From the NCBI GenBank assembly GCA_007922195.1, contig ML682059.1, positions 10,815,462 through 10,879,461 of the forward strand: a DNA stretch of 64,000 nucleotides, written 5' to 3'. This document shows positions 35,101-44,835 of this stretch, piece by piece. The position numbers and the translations under genes are program-made. The notes beneath the pieces were generated by a model. The model was not told the DNA's origin and ran no database searches. It saw only the letters and a list, made by a program, of their open reading frames with translations. The stretch is from Podocnemis expansa. Taxonomy: Eukaryota > Chordata > Testudines > Podocnemididae. Within the stretch, counting starts at the first letter, position 1; every line of letters starts with the position of its first letter.

Positions 35101-35236
35101 AGGCTGGCTCCCACCCAGCAGCAAGAAACAACTTACCCTCAAGGTCAGGGGGCAGGGGACATAATCCCTGTATCTGAAGAAGCGGCCAGTCAGTGTTCTG
35201 TAGTTGAGAACAGGGCAGACCCACTCCAGAAAGTAT

Positions 35237-35535
35237 AAGAAGAGGTTACTTGCCTGTAACCGGTGTTCTTCGAGAGGTGTGCTCCTGGCCATTCTGTTGT
35301 AGGTGTCTGCACGCCCCGTGCATGGCACGCCGGAAACTTTTCCCCTAGAGTACCCGTAGGGTCGGCTGTAGTGCCCCCTGGAGTGGTGCCGTCGCCATTC
35401 CCTATATAGCCACCAGCCGACCCCGTCCCTCCTCCGTTCCTTCTACCCCACTGTCTGAGGGGAGGTGGGAGGGACTGGAATGGCCAGGAGCACACCTCTC
35501 GAAGAACACCAGTTACAGGCAAGTAACCTCTTCTT
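35237..35535. repeat. DIRS 3' terminal inverted repeat pair
   Basis: Arms 35237-35294 and 35478-35535 are 58 bases each and match as reverse complements with about one difference. The spacer contains ccctatatagccacc, similar in layout to gggtatatagggtgc at 63.2 kb near the start of another DIRS copy. The phrase tccattctgttgtaggtg also occurs in direct orientation at about 35285-35305 and 35556-35575. Confidence 0.88.
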
Positions 35536-35606
35536 CTTCTTCGAGTGCTGCTCCTGTCCATTCTGTTGTAGGTGAGTATCTAGCCTTACCTTGGAGGTGG
35601 GAGACA

Positions 35607-36973
35607 TCACAGACAGACAGCTTGCAGCACCGCCCTTCCCACTGCTGCATCCTGCTGCGCTTGCTGGGTGATGGCATAATGCTGCGCAAAGGTGTGCGGG
35701 GAGGACCACGTTGCCGCCTTGCATATGTCCACGATTGGGACTCCCGCTAGAAATGCTGTAGAAGCCACTTGGGCCCTTGTCGAATGGGCCGTCGCCCTTG
35801 GCAGGTGTCTACCTCCCAGCTTGTAGCACTCCTTAATGCAAGCCTTAATCCAGGAAGCGATCCTCTGCGTAGACACCGGCTGGCCTTTCTTGTAGTTCGC
35901 CACTGCCACAAAAAGCTGGGGGGTCTTGCGAAACGGTTTTGTTCTTTCTATATAAAAGGCCAGTGCCCTGCGCACGTCCAGGGAGTGGAGGCTCCTCTCC
36001 TCCTCTGACGCATGGGGTTTTGGACAGAAGACAGGCAGGCAAATGTCCTGGTTCACATGGAAGTGTGACACCACCTTGGGCCTGAAGGATGGATGTGGGC
36101 GCAGTTGCACCTTGTCCTTAAACAACAGAGTGTACGGCGGCTCTGCCACCAAGGCACGCAGCTCCGACACCCTCCGGGCTGACGTGATAGCCACCAGGAA
36201 CGCGACCTTCCATGACAGGTATAGCAGTGAACACATTGCCAGTGGCTTGAAGGGGGGGGTCTGGTGAGTCGTGACAGGACCACGTTTAAGTCCCACTGGA
36301 TCGTAGGCGGTTTCACCGCCGGGTACAACACAGAGAGGCCTGTCAGGAATCTTTTCACCATGGGGACGGAGAAAAGTGAGCTATGCTCGGAGTTGTTGTG
36401 GAAAGCCGCAATTGCCGCTAAGTGGACCTTCAGGGATGACAACGACAGCCCACTCGACTTCAGGTGCCATAAATAGTCCAGTATGCGGTGAATCGAGACC
36501 AACGTTGGGTCCTCCCCATTGACCCCGGCCCACTGTGCAAATCTGCGCCACTTAGCGGCATACGTAGTCCTTGTGGAGGGCTTTCTGCTGCCACACAGAA
36601 CCTCCCTCACAGGTGAGGAGCACAACTGCTCGCTGTCCGTCAACCATGAAGGCACCACATGTGGAGGTGCAAGGCCTCTGGGTTGGGGTGGAGGAGTTGT
36701 CCACTGTCCTGGGTCAACAGGTCTGACCTGAGGGGCAACCGAACCGGGTTGCACCTGGACCACCGTATTAGAGCCGAAAACCAATGCTGTCTTGGCCACG
36801 CCAGGGCGACCAGAATGACCCTCGCCTTCTCTTCCTTTATCTTCCACAACACTCTGGGCACTAGCGGTGTTGGGGGGAATGCATACAGTAGGCCTGCCTG
36901 ACCCCAGTGGATCTCGAAGGCATCCGTCCTCGACCCGGGACTGAGCCCGTGGAACGAGCAGAAGTCCTGGCAT
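35607..36973 (-). pseudogene. DIRS tyrosine recombinase, one frameshift
   Basis: Two overlapping open frames (36973-36053 and 36296-35607) together cover the recombinase. The first holds the N-terminal SAM-like domain, starting near GSRKPSTRTTYAAKWRRF. The second holds the catalytic domain with TSARRVSELRAL (first Arg), AHSTRAQVAS (H-x-x-R) and FAQHYAI (Tyr nucleophile). The switch in frame coincides with a run of eight G (+ strand, about 36249-36257), so a one-base slip there is the likely cause. All catalytic residues I can check are present. The recombinase integrates the circular DNA intermediate of DIRS elements (family knowledge). Confidence 0.9.
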
Positions 36974-37302
36974 TTCGTATTGAGCTCAGAGGCAAACAGG
37001 TCCAGATGGGGATAACCCCACCTCCGGAAGAGCGACTCCGTCACTTCCGGGTGGAGGGACCACTCGTGGGTCATAAACCTCTGGCTGAGCTCGTCCGCCA
37101 GGGAGTTCCGGAGGCCCGGTATATATGATGCCACTGGGTGGATCCTGTGGCAAATGCAGAACTCCCACAGGCTCATGGCTTCCTGGCAAAGAAGATGCGA
37201 ATGCGTGCCGCCTTGTTTGTTTATATAAAACATTGCGGTGGTGTTGTCGGTGCGAACTGACACTGTTCGGCCCCGAAGATGCTCTTGGAACACCTCGCAC
37301 AC
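36640..37302 (-). pseudogene. DIRS RNase H (second part) and methyltransferase-like region
   Basis: The frame begins within RNase H and includes VRTDNTTAMFYINKQGGTHS and then YIPGLRNSLADELSQ. It continues with GYPHLDLFASELNTKCQDFC, a block conserved in DIRS elements after RNase H. It ends PEALHLHMWCLHG, just before the recombinase frame. The first RNase H aspartate (LTTDASDIGWG) is in the RT frame. The two halves are out of register by a shift near 37375, so the RNase H is broken in this copy. Confidence 0.82.
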
Positions 37303-38668
37303 CAGACATACTGCCCTGAGCTCCTTTATATTGATGTGTAACAGGGAGTCTGCATCCCTCCACAGGCCGTGTCTTGAGGCCGCTGAGATGTGTACCCCAG
37401 CCTATGTCCGAGGCATCTGTCGTCAAGTGAAGCGACGGTTGAGGAAGCCGGAACGGAACCCCTGAGCACAGGTTGGTCTCGCAGCCCCACCAACGAAGGG
37501 TCTCCAGCACTGGTGCGGGCACGGTGACCATAGTGTCCAAACTGTCTTTCATCGGGCGGAACACCACCGCCAACCACAGCTGGAGCGGTTGCACCCGTAG
37601 GCGGGCGAGGGGAACCACAAAGGTGCAAGCTGCCATGAGGCCCAGTAGGCGAAGGCATTCCCGCACCGACACAAGGGGGAATTTCGTTAAGGAGTCCACC
37701 GCCTGCTTGATAGTTTGAAAGCGGGAGGTAGGAAGGCTCGCCCTTGTGGATGTTGAGTCGAGGACCGCCCCTATAAATTCTATCCGCTGTGTGGGGACAA
37801 GCACCGACTTTTGAACGTTTATCAGCAGCCCCAGACGACTGAACACGGACTGCGTCAATCTCAGGTGAGATAGCACCTCCTGGCACGACTTGCCCACGAC
37901 CAGCCAGTCGTCCAAATAAGGGAAGAGGGTGACCCGCTTCTTCCTGAGATACACTGCTACCACCGCAAGGCACTTTGTAAATACCTGCAGAGCAGCAGAT
38001 AGGCCGAATGGGAGCACCGTGAATTGCAGGTGCTTCTGCCCGACGATGAAGCGTAAAAACTTCCTATGCCGTGGGTTGATTGCAATGTGGAAGTACACAT
38101 CTTGTAAGTCGAGGGCGGCGTACCAATCGCCCGGATCCAGAGACGGAACAATTGAGGTGAGGGACACCATTCGGAACCGAATTCTGCGAAGGAACCGGTT
38201 GAGGCGCCTCAAATCTAAAATTGGCCGCATGCCCCCTTTCGCCTTGGGAATAAGGAAATAACGTGAGTAAAACCCCCTGCCCCTGCAGTTTAGTGGCACC
38301 TCTTCCACCGCCCCTTTCTGCAGCAGTGCCTGCACCTCCTCCCATAGTACTTGCTGGTGGGCCTGATCCCGCAGGGAACCACGCAGCGTAGGGGGGGCCG
38401 GCGGGGGTAACGAAGAAAATTGGAGGGAATAGCCCTCCTGAACTGTTCTGAGAACCCAGCGGTCTTTTGTAATCTTGCGCCACTCTGGCGCGTAACGGCA
38501 CAGTCTGTTGAGGAACAAGGGAGTCTCTGGATCCCCAGCGCTTGCTAAGTCGCCCTCGCGCCGACCATCAAAAGGTCTTTTTCTGGCTGGTCGATTGACT
38601 TGAGGCCCCCTGGCTGCTAGGCTGATGCCCTGAGGGCCTACAGGATCCCCTGCCCCTACGCCTGTCAT
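36986..38668 (-). CDS. DIRS reverse transcriptase (560-codon frame)
   Basis: RT motifs appear in order: RPILDLRRLNRFL, YAALDLQDVYFHIAI (first catalytic Asp), LPFGLSAALQVF, and YLDDW near residue 250 (the YxDD active site). Downstream LTTDASDIGWG starts RNase H. The frame overlaps the end of gag by 101 bases in a different frame, usual for DIRS elements. The last 100 or so residues after about 37375 are out of frame relative to the RNase H found in 37302-36640, so the true C-terminus is not represented. The RT copies RNA into DNA in the element's own cycle. Confidence 0.92.
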   Translation of the reverse strand: MTGVGAGDPVGPQGISLAARGPQVNRPARKRPFDGRREGDLASAGDPETPLFLNRLCRYAPEWRKITKDRWVLRTVQEGYSLQFSSLPPPAPPTLRGSLRDQAHQQVLWEEVQALLQKGAVEEVPLNCRGRGFYSRYFLIPKAKGGMRPILDLRRLNRFLRRIRFRMVSLTSIVPSLDPGDWYAALDLQDVYFHIAINPRHRKFLRFIVGQKHLQFTVLPFGLSAALQVFTKCLAVVAVYLRKKRVTLFPYLDDWLVVGKSCQEVLSHLRLTQSVFSRLGLLINVQKSVLVPTQRIEFIGAVLDSTSTRASLPTSRFQTIKQAVDSLTKFPLVSVRECLRLLGLMAACTFVVPLARLRVQPLQLWLAVVFRPMKDSLDTMVTVPAPVLETLRWWGCETNLCSGVPFRLPQPSLHLTTDASDIGWGTHLSGLKTRPVEGCRLPVTHQYKGAQGSMSGVRGVPRASSGPNSVSSHRQHHRNVLYKQTRRHAFASSLPGSHEPVGVLHLPQDPPSGIIYTGPPELPGGRAQPEVYDPRVVPPPGSDGVALPEVGLSPSGPVCL

Positions 38669-40772
38669 CGTCCTGGCGGCAGAGGTAAGGCCTCGCGAGA
38701 GCAGCAGGTGGTTTGAATTGCTTCCTTTGGCTCGCCGGTGTATGGAGTCCCAAGGATTTAATTAACGCCCTAGAGTCCTTCAAAGTCTGAAGACTGGCGT
38801 CCGTCTGCTGCGAGAACAGCTCTGGACCTTCGAAGGGCAAGTCCTGTATCATGGCCTGTACCTCCTGGGGCAGCCCCGACGCTTGTAACCATGAGCTGCG
38901 CCGCATAGTAACCCCAGAAGCCATGGAGCGAGCCGCTGCGTCGGCTGCGTCTAATGCCAATTGTAACAGGGCCTTGGACACAACCCTGCCCTCCTTGATG
39001 GATGCTGACAGGGCTGCTCTGGAGTCCTGCTCCATTGAGTCACTAAAACGCTCCAGGGCAGACCAGGCATTAAACACATAATGGCTAAGGATAGCCTGTT
39101 GATTGGCTATCCTTAGCTGCAACCCCCCCATGGAATAGACCTTACGGCCAAAGAGGTCCAGTTTCTTAGCATCGTTGGATTTGGGGGTTGAACCAGGACG
39201 ACCTTGCCTCTCCCTCTCATTTGCCGCGGCTACCACCAATGAGCTGGGGGTGGGGTGGGAATAAAAATGTTCGTAGCCCTTAGAGGGCACAAAGTACTTT
39301 CTTTCAGCTCGTTTGGCCGTAGGGGGAATCGAGGCTGCGGTGTGCCACAGCGCCTTAGGCGTGTTCTGCACCATTTTAATAAAGGGCAGAGCCACCCGGC
39401 CCGGGCCCTCTGGGAGCAGGATATCCACCATGGGATCAGCGTCCTCTACAATCTCCTCGAGTTGAATATTTAACCCGGAGGCTACTTGACGGAGAAGCTC
39501 CTGATGAGCCCTAGCATCGTCTGGAATAGCCAACAGCTTGGCCCCACCCACAGCCTCATCCAGAGTCGAGGAGGACGACTCCTCAAGATCCGGACCCCCC
39601 GACGGCGCCCTGGACCTCATGCTGTGGCCTCTACTGGCCAGGCTGGCCCGGTCCTGGTCGTCCCTTAAGGATTCTACCTCTGATGTCTCCTCGGTACCGG
39701 GGGGAGCGCCGAGCGCCGCAGATGGAGGAGGCCTGACACCGGAACTCGGCATGGGGGTCCCTGAGCCAAAGGCTGGTCCTTGCTGCACGGCCCAAGGAAT
39801 CCAAAAAGGCCGCTGCATCCCAGGCTGCCAACCCGACCACTGCGGGTGGAACGGCGGTACCGCAGGGGCCTGCTGTGGCTGAGTACTCATATCCTTATGC
39901 GAGCCCCGCGGTGCTGACTCTTCCGCCAAGCTCAACGATGGGCTGGATCGTGGAGACCATGGCGGTGCTGACGCGGACTGTACCGGGGAATGGTGCCGAT
40001 CTTCCTCTCGGCGATCACAGTGCCGGCGGAGTGGGGACGCACAGTGCTGGGTGGAAAACGGGGAGCGGAAACAGGGAACCCCGGCTGCAGCCACTACAGG
40101 AGGCGGTACCGGCGAACGGTGCCGTTGGTCTGGAGACAGTAACCGGCTTCGTCCCCGGCCAGCTGCAAGCGGAGTCGGCTTCCCCTGAGACGGTACCGGC
40201 CCCGGCACCGGACCCGCAGTCGGTGCTGGTGGTGCCGAGTGGCTCGACAGAGCCTGCGCCACCGCGAACGCCTCAGGCGTGGCCGGCAGGATCAACTCCT
40301 CTTCCAGGATGTCCCTGGTAGGCGAGGAGGTCGACACAGGGCTGAGCGGTCTCTCAGGCCGGTCGTGCCCGGAAGCCGGAGTCAGGGAAATGGGTCGGCT
40401 CACCAGGCTCTGTACAGAGTCCTTTCCCACTGTCGCTCGGCACAGCGAACGCCCCCTATCTACCCGTTTCTTCTCGGGGGGTACCGGCAATGATGACCGG
40501 CGCTGGGGCTCCCGGTGCGTCTTCGGGCGGCTAGACTTCGGTGCCGCCGAAGGTGCCGAAGACGCCGGTGCGCTCCGCACTGACGGTGCCGTGCTGGATC
40601 CTGAGTCGCTGGGCACCAGATGAAGGGCCTCCTCCATCATGTGGAGTTTTAGCCGCTGAACCCTTTCTTTTTGCGTTCTTGGCTTGAAGCCCCTGCAGAT
40701 CTTGCACTTGTCAACGAGGTGAGCTTCGCCCAGGCATAGTAAACAGTTGCCATGCAGGTCGTCCACGGGCAT
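38568..40772 (-). CDS. DIRS gag-like protein (734 codons)
   Basis: An ATG at 40772 opens a 734-residue frame. It begins with a Cys/His cluster (C10, C13, H18, C23, C26, in CLLCLGEAHLVDKCKIC) that may bind zinc. A long Ser/Pro/Arg-rich disordered region follows. The C-terminal third is folded-looking, with LPFIKMVQNTPKALWH, the SKGYEHFYSHPTPSS block and a helical stretch, and is typical of vertebrate DIRS ORF1 proteins. No internal stop exists, which is notable for a 2.2-kb frame in an intron. The same Cys-cluster block is seen, decayed, at 58.8 kb. Confidence 0.85.
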   Translation of the reverse strand: MPVDDLHGNCLLCLGEAHLVDKCKICRGFKPRTQKERVQRLKLHMMEEALHLVPSDSGSSTAPSVRSAPASSAPSAAPKSSRPKTHREPQRRSSLPVPPEKKRVDRGRSLCRATVGKDSVQSLVSRPISLTPASGHDRPERPLSPVSTSSPTRDILEEELILPATPEAFAVAQALSSHSAPPAPTAGPVPGPVPSQGKPTPLAAGRGRSRLLSPDQRHRSPVPPPVVAAAGVPCFRSPFSTQHCASPLRRHCDRREEDRHHSPVQSASAPPWSPRSSPSLSLAEESAPRGSHKDMSTQPQQAPAVPPFHPQWSGWQPGMQRPFWIPWAVQQGPAFGSGTPMPSSGVRPPPSAALGAPPGTEETSEVESLRDDQDRASLASRGHSMRSRAPSGGPDLEESSSSTLDEAVGGAKLLAIPDDARAHQELLRQVASGLNIQLEEIVEDADPMVDILLPEGPGRVALPFIKMVQNTPKALWHTAASIPPTAKRAERKYFVPSKGYEHFYSHPTPSSLVVAAANERERQGRPGSTPKSNDAKKLDLFGRKVYSMGGLQLRIANQQAILSHYVFNAWSALERFSDSMEQDSRAALSASIKEGRVVSKALLQLALDAADAAARSMASGVTMRRSSWLQASGLPQEVQAMIQDLPFEGPELFSQQTDASLQTLKDSRALIKSLGLHTPASQRKQFKPPAALARPYLCRQDDDRRRGRGSCRPSGHQPSSQGASSQSTSQKKTF

Positions 40773-40955
40773 GGGCTTCCTACACTGCCCGCAAGTTTTA
40801 AAGCCCGGAAGTGTTTCCTATTGGAAGGCCCAGGAAAGGAAAATGGGGAGAGGTTTTTTTTGAAAAAAGTTGGGAAACTTTATAGGGAAGGAAAGAACAA
40901 AAGCCCTGGACAGCGCTACAAGCAGTTGGCTGTGCCCATCTAGCATGGTGGGGAA

Positions 40956-41960
40956 GGAAAGTTGTTAGCACATGACTGTCCTTTTACTGGGCACTTGGGG
41001 GCACAGAGAACCTGTAACAGGCTGAAGGTATATTTCTACTGGCCAGGAATACACAGAACGATGTGAGGAATTATTGCACGTCTTGTGAATCATGTCATAA
41101 AAGGAGAAGGTCTGCATCCTTCTATGCACCTTGCATGTAAATACAGGCGATATTTCCACCAGTAACAATGGATATAGTGGGTCCCATGCCCCATCTTACC
41201 TTCTGAGGAAATGAAATATCTTGGTGGTGGATTTGGCCAATAGATATCCTGAAGAAATACTGTAGATCTGGCTAACATTGAAGCAGAAACTGTGCCAAGA
41301 GGCCTTTCCACTATCCTTAGAAGTGTTAGTTTTCCCAAGCAAATTTGATCTGATTGGGGCTCAAATTCCATGTCACAACTATGAAAGTTATGTGGGGTGA
41401 AACAACTTAAGACTGCCCCATATCACCCAGAAATCTTGATGGAAACATTCAGTAAGACACTAAAATCCATGCTGATAATGTACAATATTAAAACGGTTCA
41501 AAATTGGCCTGAATTGTTACACCTTTTGCTTATAGAGAGATATTCCAAGAACAAACAGGGTTCTGCCCGTTTGATCTCCTCTATGAACGGAAAATGAAGG
41601 AATCACTAAATTTCATCAGAGACTCTTAGGAAGGGAATACTAAGGTGAAAGGGAGAGCCAGTGACTAAATATGTAGAGAGGTTCAGAAAGGAGTTAGAAG
41701 ACATGTTGCTATTGTTCAAATTGACCTTAAAGATAATCAATCACAACAAAAGGAAAGGTATGATAAAACTGCTTGCAGATGCTCTTTTGTAACAGGAGAC
41801 TTGGTATTTGTATCAAACCCTGTAAAATGGTACAAAATATTAAACACTTGGGAATGCCCTCTGGAGATAATAGGAGTGGTAAAAGAAGATGCACGTCATT
41901 CTAAAAAAACTTCATGGCAATGCTGTTCCCCAGCTAGTACATTTAAAACCAATCATAGCA
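40956..41960 (+). pseudogene. gypsy integrase remnant
   Basis: Across shifting frames, HDCPFTGHLGAQRTCNRL then FYWPGIHRTM and CTSCESC give the HH-CC zinc-binding domain. 41160-41400 is a decayed catalytic core (MDIVGPMPHL block). 41397-41600 reads KQLKTAPYHPEILMETFSKT, the conserved H-P-x-x-x-G/M-x-x-E block of gypsy integrases. Several stops break it. It continues the element interrupted at 35.2 kb by the DIRS insertion. Confidence 0.85.
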
Positions 41961-42234
41961 GGGAATCCATAGTAAACATAACCAGCTACATAGAAAAGGA
42001 AACTGAGGCACATCAGCTGTCATTTGCTGGCTGAATCTCAGAAAGACTCAACCCTGGAAAGCACTGATGTCTGCAGTGAGTTAACACCAGTGGAAAAGGC
42101 AGTGGAGTTTCAGGGCTGCAAAGATGCAAAGAGGTGTCCTAACAAGGTAGGGAAGACACACTTGCCAACTCCTAATATGATCACAAAGGACCATGGCCAC
42201 CTCCCAGGAGATCCTGTGGGGCCACTGGCAAGGC

Positions 42235-42744
42235 AGAACAACAAATTTGTGTAGAAATACAAAGCACGTTAAACTTGGGAATAATTAAAGAATCTGATGG
42301 CTCGTGGGCATCATCTGTGATCTTGAACCACAAGAAAGATAACATTGTAAGATTTTGTGTTCATTTTAGTAAACTCCAGGCTGTCACAATATCCCAGATG
42401 TATATCCCATACCTAGAAATGATACTACTCTAGATATTTTAAGCAAACCTAAATGTCTCTGTTCTTTTGATTTAATTTGAAGTTATTGACAGATCCTTTC
42501 AGACGAGCATGCACAAAAAGTCTGCTTTCATCACTGATGCAAGACTTCATGGGCTCACATTGTTACTGTCTGGTTTAATTAATGCTGGGGCCACTTTATG
42601 GAAGCTGATCAACAAAGTGTTAAATGGTTCACACAACTTTGCAAGAGCACACCTGGATGACACTGCAGTATGTAGCAATACGTGGGTTGAATATAAACAA
42701 CACTTGACAGCTGTACTGTCTAAAGGTGTGCTGTCAGGTCTGAG
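42235..42744 (+). pseudogene. gypsy reverse transcriptase remnant, downstream of integrase
   Basis: GIIKESDGSWASSVILNHKK, then VRFCVHFSKLQAVT, and after a damaged segment KSAFITDARLHGLT, GLINAGATLWKLINKVL and ARAHLDDTAVCSNTW. These are the fingers/palm blocks of gypsy RT, with the active site changed to HLDD. A hAT MITE begins right after the block EYKQHLTAVLSK. RNase H is not seen. Confidence 0.85.
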
Positions 42745-42910
42745 CAGGTGTGCCACAAAATTTTTTTGAAAAACTACTCAGAGCTCTGGATTGGCTCATT
42801 AGCTCATGAATATTCATGAGTTCATTTGGCAAGTATACGGTGGTGTGCCTCAAATTAGTTTAAAGGGGGCAAGGTGTGCCATGGCAGAGAAAATTTTGGG
42901 AACCACTGGT
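42745..42910. mobile_element. hAT MITE inserted in the gypsy element
   Basis: It is the reverse orientation of the 14772-14955 family: ggtgtgccacaaaatttttt at the left, aattttgggaaccactggtc at the right. The left terminus is degraded. Confidence 0.75.
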
Positions 42911-42945
42911 CTAAAGTCACAAAGCCAGGCCTAACCATAAAAAGT

Positions 42946-43530
42946 GGTAATACTGCATGTAAAACTAAGATTCTACTGTATGATGTTACTAACACATATT
43001 ACAGATCTGAGGAAACACCCACAAACTAATTCCTCAGAGAGAAAAAAAAAGCAAACTGAGGCTCAACTACATGTCCAAAAGACACTCTCTTGCACCCAGC
43101 CAAGTGTCCACAAAAACAAGTAGACAACCTCTTGGTAAAGTGGCCATTTTTTGTCAGGAGAAAGAGTGTGAGTGAGAAATATACATGTTAGCAAAGAAAC
43201 AGCTGGAGGTTCCTGTCTCTACAGACTTTCTGTCTCCAGAATCCCAGGTGGACATGATTCTTAGATAAAAAGAAAAGGATTAAGAATGAAGAACAAGTGC
43301 CCCAAGTTATTCTTCTCTTTCTCTCTATGCATGGCAGCCATGGCACCTGTTTCTTACTAAGAAACAATTTTGGATTGAGGGAAGGATCCTGTCTGAAAGG
43401 ATTTCAGCCAGTCAGTGGTCAGAGAGACTTTTGCTTTAAATTCACTTAGCTTATTCTTGAGTTATTAGTTGCATTTTACCTTTTATTTCTATTTAACCAA
43501 TTCTGCCTTTTATGCCTCATTGTTTGTAGA
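42946..43530 (+). repeat. LTR-like sequence of the gypsy element, copy 2
   Basis: Homologous to 29697-30262 along its length. Divergence is considerable, so the element is old. The part with the AATAAA signal is missing here. Confidence 0.65.
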
Positions 43531-44835
43531 AAACCACCCCAATTCTGTTTAGTTTGTGACATGTCACAGGGGCACAGCACACAATAATATTCTTGCAGAT
43601 CAATGTCTTGAAATATTAACTGCTTGTTCTGGCAAGGAAAAACTGATCTAAAAATTGTTACTATCATTACTGTGGTATTTATGTAACATTATTGGAATTG
43701 AGGTCAACTCTGACTATCATAAGATACTCTGCTCTGGGTCATCCATCCTTTTTGTTTTGTTTTGTTTAAAGCACAGTAAAATATTTTACACATAGATGGG
43801 GAGGAAAAAAATCTTAGTGGGAGCTACTGCAGAGTCCCTATGGAACAAGAACAAGTAATAAGGACAGATAACGCAGATAGAGCGGGAAATAAAATGATTC
43901 CTTGTCTCACTGTTCACCAGAGAGAGTGAAGGAAACATGCCAGAAACAGTAAAAGTTTCCTGGAAACAGAAGATGACAAATGTATGAACATAAGGGAGAC
44001 ACCAGAAAAAAAAAATCAGCAAAATCAAATAGAGAAGAGGCCCAGGCTTAAATAAAAACACCACAAAGCAAGGCTGTAACTTTTCACTGCAGTAAGAATG
44101 TACCCAGAGAAGGTAACATGACTCCCACATTCCAACAGCAATTAAAAAAATAACTGGGAAATGATAGACCTAGAAATCTAACCTTGTATTGGACAAGATT
44201 TCAGAGCCATAAATAAGAGACAGCACAGGAACACAGCCTGGTTAGCACCAGAGAAAATACTGAGATGGTCATAGTTGGAGTTTAGGAATTGCCAGATCAA
44301 ACCATGGACCATCTGTGCTAGTATCCTGACTCTAGTAGCGGCCAGTGTTAGGCATTTCAGAGAAAGGCAAACTCCTGCCCGGCCCCCCCCCCCGCATCTA
44401 GTCAGTCATATAATGTTACAGGTGAAACATTGCTTTCCAAGCTCTATGGGCAATAAGCTTGTTCGCTTTTGTATATTCTTGATTAGCTGCAAATTATTTA
44501 TCTACCAATACTTCTTCAATGCAGTCTCGCTCCACTGTCTCTTGTATTCTTCTAGAAGTGACTGTCACAGTTTAGACTACAGGCACTGTAGAGATGTCCC
44601 TACTGCATCACCCACACTGCTGTCTGGTCTGTTGTGGAAGGGTCAGCTGAGCCAAGGCTCCACCCACTACCCACACATGGGGGATATAGTGGTTCTGTAG
44701 AACCTCCATGCTGTGACCAGCAAGACAGGTAGCCAGCGCAAGATGGTTGAGGGGATGTCTGTGTTACCTTCTGAACTTGTGTGGCTACACATGCGAGAAA
44801 ACAATCTGTCCTGGGAGCCTCATTGTACACAGCAG
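43531..44835. other. INVS intron, no gene seen
   Basis: No exon or recognised element was found. There is a poly-C run at about 44382. Confidence 0.45.

Larger units (their letters stand above)
35237..40955 (-). mobile_element. DIRS retrotransposon, nearly complete
   Basis: On the - strand the order is gag (40772-38568), overlapping RT (38668-36986), RNase H/methyltransferase-like (37302-36640) and tyrosine recombinase (36973-35607), then a structured 3' end with inverted repeats (35237-35535). Tyrosine-recombinase elements integrate without TSDs, and none was looked for. GC content is far above the neighbouring intron. The copy seems young: gag and RT are open throughout, and I can see only two frame breaks in the rest. 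The 5' terminal repeat seems to be missing beyond 40.95 kb. Confidence 0.92.
33850..43530 (+). mobile_element. Ty3/gypsy retrotransposon, Gmr1-like order, interrupted
   Basis: Degraded gag, zinc knuckle and protease lie at 33.85-35.1 kb, integrase at 40.96-41.95 kb and RT at 42.24-42.74 kb. LTR-like sequence follows at 42.95-43.53 kb. Integrase comes before RT, the order described for Gmr1-type elements, unlike ordinary gypsy elements. A DIRS element (35237-40955) and a hAT MITE (42745-42910) are inserted in it. All frames contain stops. Confidence 0.75.

Noticed and set aside
39538..40623. + strand open frames of 84-148 codons
   Set aside because: They are antisense to the DIRS gag frame and reflect its high GC content.
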